Positions 7,136 to 12,892 of a stretch of DNA of 12,892 bases are shown in pieces. Position numbers and translations under genes: made by a program. This DNA comes from Armatimonadota bacterium (GTDB lineage: Bacteria; Armatimonadota; UBA10988; DTZQ01): assembly GCA_012961305.1 (NCBI GenBank), contig DTZQ01000242.1, forward strand, positions 1 through 12,892, written 5' to 3'. Numbering within the stretch: position 1 is the first letter of the stretch; every line of letters begins with the position of its first letter. The notes beneath the pieces are model-generated. The model ran no database searches, was not told the origin of the DNA, and worked only from the letters and a program-made list of their open reading frames with translations.

Positions 7136-7337
7136 GCCCTCACCCCCCTACCCTCCTCCTTCACCAGTACTGAGTGCTGAGGGCAGAGGGACTCAGTACT
7201 CACAACTCAGTCCTTAGTCCTTTAAGACAAGCGCCGTCTTAACCGGGCTAAAGCCCCTGACCCCAAAAGGCCTTCTCGTCCCCACCCTTGCCCTTCCCGC
7301 GTGCGGGGAGGGTTGGGAGGGAGCCGGAGGTGAGGGC
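7136..7337. repeat. Composite palindromic intergenic region bounded by 9-bp inverted repeats
   Basis: GCCCTCACC (7136-7144) and GGTGAGGGC (7329-7337) are perfect inverted ends. Nested inside are AGTACTGAGT/ACTCAGTACT (7166-7175 with 7191-7200), TTAAGAC/GTCTTAA (7222-7228 with 7236-7242), GGGCT/AGCCC near 7245-7256, and an imperfect 19-20-nt-arm palindrome (7281-7300 with 7303-7321). There is no coding gene. It fills most of the 257-bp gap between the large glycosidase and the truncated one, and looks like several small repeats stacked together. No clear promoter for the truncated gene is visible in it. Confidence 0.6.
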
Positions 7338-7359
7338 CGCCCGAGTAGTTACCCCCTCC

Positions 7360-9693
7360 TCAATTACCTGAGGGGAATAACTGCACCAGGGTCGGACTGT
7401 CGGCAGCAGGCAAATCCTGCAGGAAGGTCGTTTTGTCATGCTTTACTACGTTTACCGCCCAGGCGCGTCCACTGTAGATGTCCGTTGCCACTGCTTCGGT
7501 GTAGAGGGTAGTGCCCAGTTCCACCCGGCCCAAGAAGGGTTGAAGCCCCTCCACTCTGACGGCCTGCCACAGGGCCAAAATAGGTGTTCCTTCGGCAGTT
7601 CGGAACCAATATAACCTCACATCCGCCGGGGGTAGGATGAACTTCAACGCCTCCTCGCGGTTCTTTAACTTCAGGCCCTTCATCACGCTTTGGATACGCT
7701 CTTCCAGATTGCGCGGCATATCCCGCAGCACGCGCCCCCCCAGGGGGAAGAAAGCCTTAACTGAGAAATGCGGCGACCAGGGTTTGGCATCGCCCAGCAA
7801 AGAACAGACCCGGGCAACGGCCCACCAGGAAGGCTTTTTGTTGCCTCCCGTATCCACCAAACCAAAGTGGGCCTCGGGATGGTTAGGGTTCACGAAATCA
7901 TCCTTAAGGTCGTACATCAGCACCGGCTCACAGCCCAGGGCGTAGGCTTCTATCATGCGGCGCGTGAGATACTTGGCCTGAGCCTCCTCCGTTACGGCCT
8001 CGTAGGTCATCAGTTTATCTTTAGGCCAATAAGTCGGCCAGCCAAACTCAGTTAGAGCAATACGCTGGCCACATTTACTGGCTGCCAGCCACTCTCGGAG
8101 GCATTCGATTTGGGCCCGGAAACTGCCGTCTTTCTGGGGGAAAGGCGCATCGGCACTGAAGTGCCCCTCTTCTGCAATGCCTTGATATGGGTACGGATGT
8201 AGACTTACGCCATCCACGGCTTCGCTCAGTCGGGGCAGGAAAACGTAGCAGTCGTGCGGATAGGCGGTGTTGGGCACGACGATGGCATCGGGTCGCACCT
8301 TCTTTATCGCCGCGGCAGCCGCATTGACGAGTTGGTCGTAGCGCTGCCAGTACCCATGCTTGCTCATCTGCCCTATGGGTTCATTGAGAATCTCGAACCA
8401 CTTGATGCGCCCGCGGAAGTGCTCCGCCACGAAGGCCGCAAAACGGGCGAAAAATTCGGGATGATAGGGGTCCTCGGGATAGCACTGAGGGTTACCGCCA
8501 TTGAGGAGACACATCCATTCCAGCCCCAACGAGCGAGCCAAGTCCACCATTTGGTCTATCCGCTCTGGGCAGACGTACCTGCCCGGCTCGGGCTCGAAAT
8601 CGCGCCACATGAAGTCCGTCCGCACCCATCGTAATCCGGCGTCGGCGGCTATCCGCAAGAGTTGTTCGTCAGGATGCCCCAAATGGATTCCCACTCCAAA
8701 CGGGCAACGGGGCAAGTCGCGCGCTGGACGCGGCGTTCCCCAAGGTGATTTAGGAGCCTGGCGTCCGCGCATGGCGGCGATGGCCGACCCGCTCAGGTCA
8801 CCCACCTGGACCGTGACCCGAATTCGATGGGGTAGATACTGGCTGCGGGGCACAGGCAAGGTAAGAATGGCTGTTGCTCGCTGATTTGCTTCTACCGCCA
8901 AGGGCGCTGATTTTCCCCCCAAAGCCTGCCCTGGTGGGAGGTACAAAGGGTCTATGGCCACCGATAGTGCAGTCCGCTGGGGACCGCGATTTTCAACTTG
9001 TATCTCCATCACCCAGATGCCCCAACAAGGCATTCGTGGCGTCGCCTCCACCATCAGGTCATTGAGTTGAAAGGTAGCAGGTAGAAGGTCGAAAGATGGA
9101 ACCGCTACCGGTTCTGCCACCTCCACCAAAACATCATCGAGCCACAAAGTGCCCTGTGAAGGGTCCTGCAGGGCCTTCTTGTCCAGCAGAAGCCAGAGGT
9201 GGGTGAGAGGCTGGTGGAAGAGACCGTCATTTGCTCCACCGTAATGTGCCCACCCTTTCGGAACTGGCACCTCAAGGCGATGCCAGCGACCATCGGACTC
9301 CAGGGCAAAAGTGCCCTGATGGGTCTGACCAGTGGCATCTACAAGCCGAACAACTACGGACCGCGCATCCTGCGAACGAGCCCAGAATGAAAGCCGCTGC
9401 AGGGGAAGGGGAGGGTCAAGGGGACGCAATACTGCTACGTAGGCCCCACCTTTGCTGAAGTCGCCCTGAAGCCGTCCACAACGCGTACCTGAGTGAGGTT
9501 CTTGAGCGTCTAACTGAAATGTACCCCGGGCCCCAGGGAATTCACCCCCCAGACTCAAATGCCATACTCCGGGCACCTCGAAGTTACCCGCAACAATCAC
9601 CTGTTCCCGCGCAACAACGGTGGAGAGTAGCAACGCTGAAATCCAGGAGGCCATACCTGCTGCTATCAGCGTTTCTACCAATGTGCTATGCAT
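7360..9693 (-). CDS. Exported multidomain glycoside hydrolase (clan A TIM barrel)
   Basis: The 777-residue protein begins with an N-terminal export segment (about 8-28, AAGMASWISALLLSTVVA). A CBM-like beta-sandwich follows (about 35-192, with NFEVPG at the start and GTLWLDDVLVEV at the end, as in CBM4/9-type jelly rolls). Next is an Ig-like domain (about 205-305), then a TIM barrel (about 330-635). The acid/base is E438 in KWFEILNEPIG and the nucleophile is E549 in IALTEFGWPTYW, both at the expected strand 4 and strand 7 positions. A C-terminal beta domain (about 640-775) closes it. The family resembles GH39/GH5/GH10-like retaining enzymes; the exact family and substrate are not decided. The ATG at 9693 has GGAGGT about 6 nt upstream. 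A strong minus-strand promoter at 9875-9903 would give a leader of about 175 nt. Confidence 0.9.
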   Translation of the reverse strand: MHSTLVETLIAAGMASWISALLLSTVVAREQVIVAGNFEVPGVWHLSLGGEFPGARGTFQLDAQEPHSGTRCGRLQGDFSKGGAYVAVLRPLDPPLPLQRLSFWARSQDARSVVVRLVDATGQTHQGTFALESDGRWHRLEVPVPKGWAHYGGANDGLFHQPLTHLWLLLDKKALQDPSQGTLWLDDVLVEVAEPVAVPSFDLLPATFQLNDLMVEATPRMPCWGIWVMEIQVENRGPQRTALSVAIDPLYLPPGQALGGKSAPLAVEANQRATAILTLPVPRSQYLPHRIRVTVQVGDLSGSAIAAMRGRQAPKSPWGTPRPARDLPRCPFGVGIHLGHPDEQLLRIAADAGLRWVRTDFMWRDFEPEPGRYVCPERIDQMVDLARSLGLEWMCLLNGGNPQCYPEDPYHPEFFARFAAFVAEHFRGRIKWFEILNEPIGQMSKHGYWQRYDQLVNAAAAAIKKVRPDAIVVPNTAYPHDCYVFLPRLSEAVDGVSLHPYPYQGIAEEGHFSADAPFPQKDGSFRAQIECLREWLAASKCGQRIALTEFGWPTYWPKDKLMTYEAVTEEAQAKYLTRRMIEAYALGCEPVLMYDLKDDFVNPNHPEAHFGLVDTGGNKKPSWWAVARVCSLLGDAKPWSPHFSVKAFFPLGGRVLRDMPRNLEERIQSVMKGLKLKNREEALKFILPPADVRLYWFRTAEGTPILALWQAVRVEGLQPFLGRVELGTTLYTEAVATDIYSGRAWAVNVVKHDKTTFLQDLPAADSPTLVQLFPSGN

Positions 9694-9758
9694 AGTACAC
9701 CTCCAAGGTTAAGCCCAGGTTCCGTTCACCTGGTCACTACCTCGGGCTCCATCCCCTC

Positions 9759-9778
9759 AACTTGACTTTTGCCAAGTT
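9759..9778. promoter_or_regulatory. Candidate operator overlapping the sulfatase promoter -35
   Basis: AACTTG (9759-9764) and CAAGTT (9773-9778) form a perfect 6-bp inverted repeat around 8 bases. It overlaps the plus-strand -35 box (9762-9767) and lies between it and the -10. A bound dimeric regulator would block the sulfatase promoter. Regulator identity is unknown, and no regulator gene is in the window. Confidence 0.4.
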
Positions 9779-9789
9779 TGGGTTATAAT
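9762..9789 (+). promoter_or_regulatory. Sigma70-type promoter directed at the sulfatase gene
   Basis: TTGACT (9762-9767), a 16-nt spacer and TATAAT (9784-9789) are close to consensus on the plus strand. Transcription would start near 9796, leaving an unusually long leader of about 259 nt before the TTG at 10055. A small hairpin CCCTT-GAA-AAGGG (9800-9812) lies at the very start of that transcript. Confidence 0.65.
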
Positions 9790-9874
9790 ATACCCCCTGC
9801 CCTTGAAAAGGGATGCTGCCCCGCGGGCTGAAGACTATGGTTACAGAATGCAGCGTTTGATTTAGACGTTGGGT

Positions 9875-9903
9875 ATTATAACGCCAAAAGGTTGAGCAGT
9901 CAA
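9875..9903 (-). promoter_or_regulatory. Sigma70-type promoter directed at the large glycosidase gene
   Basis: On the minus strand TTGACT (9898-9903), a 17-nt spacer and TATAAT (9875-9880) give a near-perfect promoter. The start would be near 9868, so this transcript runs leftward through the plus-strand sulfatase promoter at 9762-9789. The two promoters face each other. Confidence 0.7.
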
Positions 9904-9917
9904 CCCACAGCCTTACA

Positions 9918-9956
9918 CTCCCCTTTCTCCCTGCGTGCCTGGGGGAAGCGGGGGAG
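9918..9956. repeat. GC-rich imperfect palindrome in the sulfatase leader
   Basis: CTCCCC (9918-9923) and GGGGAG (9951-9956) bound an imperfect palindrome whose inner arms (TTTCTCCC and GGGGGAAG) also pair in part. It resembles the copies at 1509-1526 and 7281-7321. It lies in the long leader predicted for the sulfatase. Confidence 0.5.
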
Positions 9957-9990
9957 AGGACAGGGTCAGATAGTAGATGGCTTATTGCCT

Positions 9991-10022
9991 ACGGCCTGAG
10001 TAAACCCGCGGCTATCCCGCGG
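9991..10022. repeat. Decayed REP-like half-palindrome plus repeated CCCGCGG
   Basis: CCCGCGGCTA (10005-10014) matches the arm of the 6368-6394 palindrome apart from one G/A change. A second CCCGCGG follows at 10016-10022; because CCGCGG is self-complementary the two copies can pair with each other. A related CCGCGGGCTGAAG lies at 9821-9833. All are in the leader upstream of the sulfatase ribosome site. Confidence 0.45.
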
Positions 10023-10054
10023 TGGTGAGGAAATGGACTGTTAGGAGGAAGCCC

Positions 10055-11488
10055 TTGTCTAACAAGAAATATTGGAAGCGAAGGGAATTCCTGGGTTTGG
10101 TTGGGAGAGCAGCCATTGGGGGGTCAGCGGCAGCCGTTCTCTCTTCCTTTGCCCCTGGTGCGTTTGCAGGGGTGCGGAGGCTTAATTTTGTTTTCATCCT
10201 CATAGACGACCTGGGTTGGGCAGATTTGCCCTGTTACGGCAATACGTTCCATGAAACCCCAAACATTGACCGGCTCGCCAGCGAGGGGATGCGGTTTACC
10301 GATGCCTACGCTGCAGCCCCCGTTTGCTCGCCTACGCGGGCGAGTATCTTGACCGGAAAATACCCCGCGCGGCTGAACTTAACGGATTTCATCCCGGGCC
10401 ATTGGCGACCCTGGGCGAAACTGAGGGTGCCGGCCTTTAACCAGCAGTTGCCGCTGGAGGAAGTTACCATAGCCGAAGCGTTAAAGCCAGCCGGTTACGT
10501 GTCAGCCTGTATAGGCAAGTGGCATCTGGGCGGGAAAGGTTTCCAACCCGGTGCTCAGGGTTTCGATTATGTTATGGCCAGGGGTCGCAACGAGAAGGAT
10601 AAGCAAGTACGTGCCCTCACAGACGCCGCTCTTGAATTCATCACCATCAATCGGGATAGGCCCTTCTTCCTCTACCTCTCCCATTACACAGTGCATATTC
10701 CCCTTCAGGCCAAGCAGGAACTCGTCGAAAAATACCAAAGCCAGGTGAAGAGGATGCAAGCCCAGAACAACCCGGTTTATGCGGCAATGATTGAAGTAAT
10801 GGACAACAGCGTTGGGCGCCTTATGAAAAAACTCGCCGAACTTAGAATCGCCGACCGGACGGTGGTAGTTTTCACCTCGGACAACGGAGGACTGATTCAG
10901 ATGTACCGAGGCACAGGGCCGATAGTTACCTCTAATGCACCCCTACGGGCAGAAAAGGGAACTCTCTACGAAGGTGGCATCCGGGTACCTCTCATCGTGC
11001 GCTGGCCTGGAGTGGTACAGCCAGGCAGTACTTGTAACGTGCCTGTAAGCAGTGTAGATTTCTATCCCACGCTGCTCGAAATGGCGGACCTTCAAGTCAA
11101 TCGCCTAATTGACGGCGAAAGCCTCGTACCGCTGCTCAAACGGACTGGTGACCTCCAGCGGAGCGCGCTTTATTGGCACTATCCCCACTACCACCATTCG
11201 ACCCCTGCGGGGGCCATTCGCCAAGGCAATTTCAAACTGATTGAATTCTACGAAGATGGGCGGCTGGAGTTGTACAACCTAAAGGAAGACCTTGGTGAAA
11301 AGCACGACCTCGCCAATGGGATGCCGCAGAAGGCGGAGGAACTGCGCCGGAACTTAGCAGATTGGCGTCAGTGGGTCAATGCCCGCCTGCCCACCGCCAA
11401 TCCCAATTATGAGCCGCAGCGAGCCGGAGAATGGGGCTCAAGACCAAAGCCGAGGCAGCAAAGGCCTCTCCCCAGGCGTCAACGCTAA
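10055..11488 (+). CDS. Tat-exported type I sulfatase
   Basis: From TTG 10055 the product has 477 residues. The TTG start is chosen because a perfect AGGAGG (10043-10048) lies 6 nt upstream and because it yields a typical Tat signal (KRREFLGLVGRAA, residues 8-20, then an alanine-rich stretch to about 38). A longer frame from GTG 10022 has no such support. Sulfatase motifs: metal-binding D51-D52 (ILIDDLG), the formylglycine site C91-S-P-T-R95 (APVCSPTRASILTGKYP), GKWHLGG (154-160), SHYTVH (209-214), SDNGG (275-279) and EKGTLYEGGIRVP (300-312). It hydrolyses sulfate esters, probably on a carbohydrate, outside the cytoplasm. C91 must be converted to formylglycine; the SUMF1-domain gene at 12502 may be relevant. 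The basic tail (RPKPRQQRPLPRRQR) is unusual. It converges on apbE with a 37-bp gap and no clear terminator. Confidence 0.95.
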   Translation: MSNKKYWKRREFLGLVGRAAIGGSAAAVLSSFAPGAFAGVRRLNFVFILIDDLGWADLPCYGNTFHETPNIDRLASEGMRFTDAYAAAPVCSPTRASILTGKYPARLNLTDFIPGHWRPWAKLRVPAFNQQLPLEEVTIAEALKPAGYVSACIGKWHLGGKGFQPGAQGFDYVMARGRNEKDKQVRALTDAALEFITINRDRPFFLYLSHYTVHIPLQAKQELVEKYQSQVKRMQAQNNPVYAAMIEVMDNSVGRLMKKLAELRIADRTVVVFTSDNGGLIQMYRGTGPIVTSNAPLRAEKGTLYEGGIRVPLIVRWPGVVQPGSTCNVPVSSVDFYPTLLEMADLQVNRLIDGESLVPLLKRTGDLQRSALYWHYPHYHHSTPAGAIRQGNFKLIEFYEDGRLELYNLKEDLGEKHDLANGMPQKAEELRRNLADWRQWVNARLPTANPNYEPQRAGEWGSRPKPRQQRPLPRRQR

Positions 11489-11525
11489 GGCCGGACCGTA
11501 TTGGACTGGTTGACCTGGCCTCGCC

Positions 11526-12518
11526 TCATCGCATAGGCGGTTGGGGAGAGGAGGTTTCGCTTGCCCGGCGAACATAGGCCCGGGCGCCGGGTACGGAGCG
11601 AATCAACTCCCTGCCTTTTCTCTCACCCAACACACAGGCAGCCGTGGCGAGGCTGTCGGAGGTGATGCCCTGGGGAGCGATGACCGTCACTGCCAGGCGA
11701 TTGGTCAATCCCAACCCCGTTCGTGGGTCCACGATGTGCGAGTAGCGCTCGCCGTTGAACTCTATATATTGTTCAACATCGCCAGAGGAGGAGATGGCAG
11801 CATTGACCAAGGTTACGAAACGTTTCTCGGGTACGGCATTGGCAATTTCGATGCGCCAGCCTGGTTCACCCGGCGGGGCCTCTCCTACTACGATGTCGCC
11901 CCCCGCTTCGAGGAGGGCGCGGGTGATGCCCTGTTGCTTCAGGGTTGCCAAAGCACAGTCCAGGGCGTATCCTTTGGCAATGCCCCCCAAGTCCAATTGC
12001 ATTCCGGGCACCAGCAATTGTACCGTTTTGGTATCGGGGTTGAGGCGCATTTTCCTCCAACCAACCCGCGCTCGCGCCCGCTGCAACTCTTCTGCGGAGG
12101 GGAATTGCCCTGTTTTACGAGCCCGTCGCCAGAGTCGGACGTAGGGCCCCACCGTTACGTCAAACGCGCCCCCAGTGCGTTGTGCGAGGGCTTGGGCCTG
12201 TTGCAGCACCAAGAAGAGGTCATCGCTCACCCGCACTGGTGGCCCTCCGGCCTGGGCGCACAACCGCATCAGTTCACTGGTAGGGCGATAATCGCTCATG
12301 ATGTCCTCCAACTCAGCGATTCGGTGGAAAGCAGCCTCACAAGCCCGGGCGGCGGTTTCTGCATCGGGCGCGTAAAGCACAATCCGAACTTGCACCCCCA
12401 TGTGAATCTGGGTATAATGGTACTGTCTTAAGCCCTGCTCCAGGGTGCCCCTAACTGGACTAAGCAGGGCAATACTCAACATCTCAACTAAGGAGGTGCA
12501 GATGATGGTATGGCTCAT
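11526..12518 (-). CDS. apbE: FAD:protein FMN transferase (ApbE family)
   Basis: From ATG 12518 the product has 330 residues, the usual ApbE length. Family motifs are clear: YTQIHMGVQVRIVLYA (35-50), ELEDIMSDYRPTSEL (69-83), GGAFDVTVGP (116-125), LDLGGIAKGYALD (175-187), LLEAGGDIVVG (202-212), ISSSGDVEQY (242-251), YSHIVDPRTG (259-268) and the metal/flavin loop TSDSLATA (286-293). ApbE enzymes attach FMN covalently to target proteins outside the cytoplasm, for example NqrC or RnfG subunits, using FAD and Mg2+. No target protein is visible in the window. Start 12518 is preceded by GGAG about 7 nt upstream; an upstream in-frame ATG (12575) lacks this. The first 25 residues are only weakly signal-peptide-like. 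Its 5' end overlaps the divergent SUMF1-domain gene. Confidence 0.93.
   Translation of the reverse strand: MSHTIICTSLVEMLSIALLSPVRGTLEQGLRQYHYTQIHMGVQVRIVLYAPDAETAARACEAAFHRIAELEDIMSDYRPTSELMRLCAQAGGPPVRVSDDLFLVLQQAQALAQRTGGAFDVTVGPYVRLWRRARKTGQFPSAEELQRARARVGWRKMRLNPDTKTVQLLVPGMQLDLGGIAKGYALDCALATLKQQGITRALLEAGGDIVVGEAPPGEPGWRIEIANAVPEKRFVTLVNAAISSSGDVEQYIEFNGERYSHIVDPRTGLGLTNRLAVTVIAPQGITSDSLATAACVLGERKGRELIRSVPGARAYVRRASETSSPQPPMR
12390..12418 (+). promoter_or_regulatory. Possible promoter for the SUMF1-domain gene, inside apbE
   Basis: TTGCAC (12390-12395), a 17-nt spacer and a perfect TATAAT (12413-12418) lie about 85 nt upstream of ATG 12502. The -35 is weak (three of six). The bases also encode conserved ApbE residues (HYTQ) on the other strand, so a chance match is possible. 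Confidence 0.35.
12432..12470. promoter_or_regulatory. Bulged 12-bp stem-loop in the leader of the SUMF1-domain gene
   Basis: GCCCTGC (12432-12438) plus TCCAG (12439-12443) pair with CTGGA (12455-12459) plus GCAGGGC (12464-12470). The loop is 11 nt and there is one 4-nt bulge (12460-12463). It sits between the possible promoter and the ribosome site of the plus-strand gene, and within the N-terminal codons of apbE. It could be an attenuator-like or operator structure; function is inferred. Confidence 0.45.
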
Positions 12519-12892
12519 GGTTATCTCCGATTCTTCCAAAGGCATTGAGGGCCGGAATAGATGCCGACCCCGCACCTACCATCGTCAATCCATTTTCCCA
12601 ATTCGCCCTGGGTGGTATCTATTCCTCCTGTCTCTGGCGACTGCCCTGGTAGGACCAGTTTGCCTGGGCAGCGCTTCTCTGGACAAGACACTGAGGTTGA
12701 GGTCCGAAGGGTCTGCGACCTCCAAATCGTTAGCGCCCTATGTGGAGACAATTTCTGGTACTCTGGTCAAATTCGAGATGATACCCGTCCCAGGAGGGAC
12801 TTATGAGATGCCTGACCCCACCCATCCGGGGGCCAAGCGTAAGGTGGTATTAAAGGGTTTCTGGATGGGCAAAACCGAAGTGACCTGGGACG
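12502..12892 (+). CDS. FGE-sulfatase (SUMF1/formylglycine-generating enzyme-like) domain protein, N-terminal part
   Basis: An open frame from ATG 12502 runs to the window edge (130 residues, no stop). AAGGAGG (12490-12496) lies 5 nt before this ATG and 8 nt before a second in-frame ATG at 12505. Residues about 1-37 are basic (GRNRCRPRTYHRQ). About 38-56 form a hydrophobic export or anchor segment (GWYLFLLSLATALVGPVCLG). From about 90 the start of an FGE-sulfatase domain can be read: FEMIPVPGGTYEM (91-103) and VVLKGFWMGKTEVTWD (115-130), the pattern that opens SUMF1-type folds. Family members include the oxidase that makes formylglycine in sulfatases, but many bacterial paralogues have other roles, and the catalytic cysteines lie beyond the window. 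The nearby Tat sulfatase makes a link plausible. The gene overlaps apbE head-to-head by 17 bp. Confidence 0.85.
   Translation, partial: MMVWLMVISDSSKGIEGRNRCRPRTYHRQSIFPIRPGWYLFLLSLATALVGPVCLGSASLDKTLRLRSEGSATSKSLAPYVETISGTLVKFEMIPVPGGTYEMPDPTHPGAKRKVVLKGFWMGKTEVTWD

Noticed and set aside
11489..11525. Bidirectional terminator between the convergent sulfatase and apbE genes
   Set aside because: Only a weak 6-bp GGCCGG/CCTGGCC pairing with a long loop is present and there is no T-run on either strand.
11541..12431. 296-codon plus-strand open frame opposite apbE
   Set aside because: The minus frame has all ApbE motifs. The plus frame is a GC-driven shadow without its own domain or ribosome site.
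1..12892. CRISPR array, rRNA, phage or transposase genes
   Set aside because: No regularly spaced direct repeats, rRNA-like segments, or integrase/transposase motifs were seen.

Overview
The window is about 12.9 kb of GC-rich bacterial DNA. It is dominated by genes for exported carbohydrate-active and modular proteins. Six complete or partial genes are read clearly: an exported TPR/FG-GAP protein (open at the left edge), a PA14/PKD-like/TPR protein, a GH39-type glycosidase, a second large glycosidase, a Tat-exported sulfatase and an ApbE flavin transferase. There is also a truncated glycosidase-like gene and the start of an FGE-sulfatase (SUMF1) domain protein that runs off the right edge. 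Many secreted beta-sandwich/TIM-barrel glycosidases, TPR and FG-GAP proteins and a Tat sulfatase next to a SUMF1-domain protein are typical of Planctomycetota, Verrucomicrobiota, Armatimonadota and similar lineages. I cannot fix the phylum from this sequence alone.

Layout. Minus strand, right to left: glycosidase (7360-9693), truncated glycosidase (6392-7102), GH39-type enzyme (4055-6328), PA14/TPR protein (1932-3998), TPR/FG-GAP protein (<1-1483). Plus strand: sulfatase (10055-11488). ApbE is on minus (11526-12518, convergent with the sulfatase). The SUMF1-domain gene is on plus (12502 to the edge), head-to-head with apbE and overlapping its 5' end by 17 bp.

Regulation. Near-consensus sigma70-type promoters can be seen in front of the leftmost gene (minus, 1565-1593) and between the large glycosidase and the sulfatase. 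There two promoters face each other (plus 9762-9789; minus 9875-9903), so the two 5' leaders should overlap antisense. The intergenic gaps are full of GC-rich palindromes of a few recurrent types. One of them (6368-6394) supplies the stop codon of the truncated glycosidase and abuts a TATAAT box in front of the GH39-type gene. Another gap holds a compact, nested multi-helix inverted-repeat element (1604-1720).

How it fits together. The likely theme is breakdown of a complex, possibly sulfated, glycan outside the cytoplasm. Two intact retaining-type glycosidases cut the glycan, the sulfatase removes sulfate esters, and the PA14, carbohydrate-binding-like, PKD-like and TPR modules provide binding or scaffolding. 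The SUMF1-domain protein would be the obvious partner for the sulfatase, but it carries an N-terminal export/anchor segment, which does not fit simple co-translational FGE activity in the cytoplasm. The most unusual coding feature is the GH39-type gene: a well-placed Shine-Dalgarno drives an 89-residue N-terminal segment fused in frame to what looks like a complete signal peptide plus enzyme.
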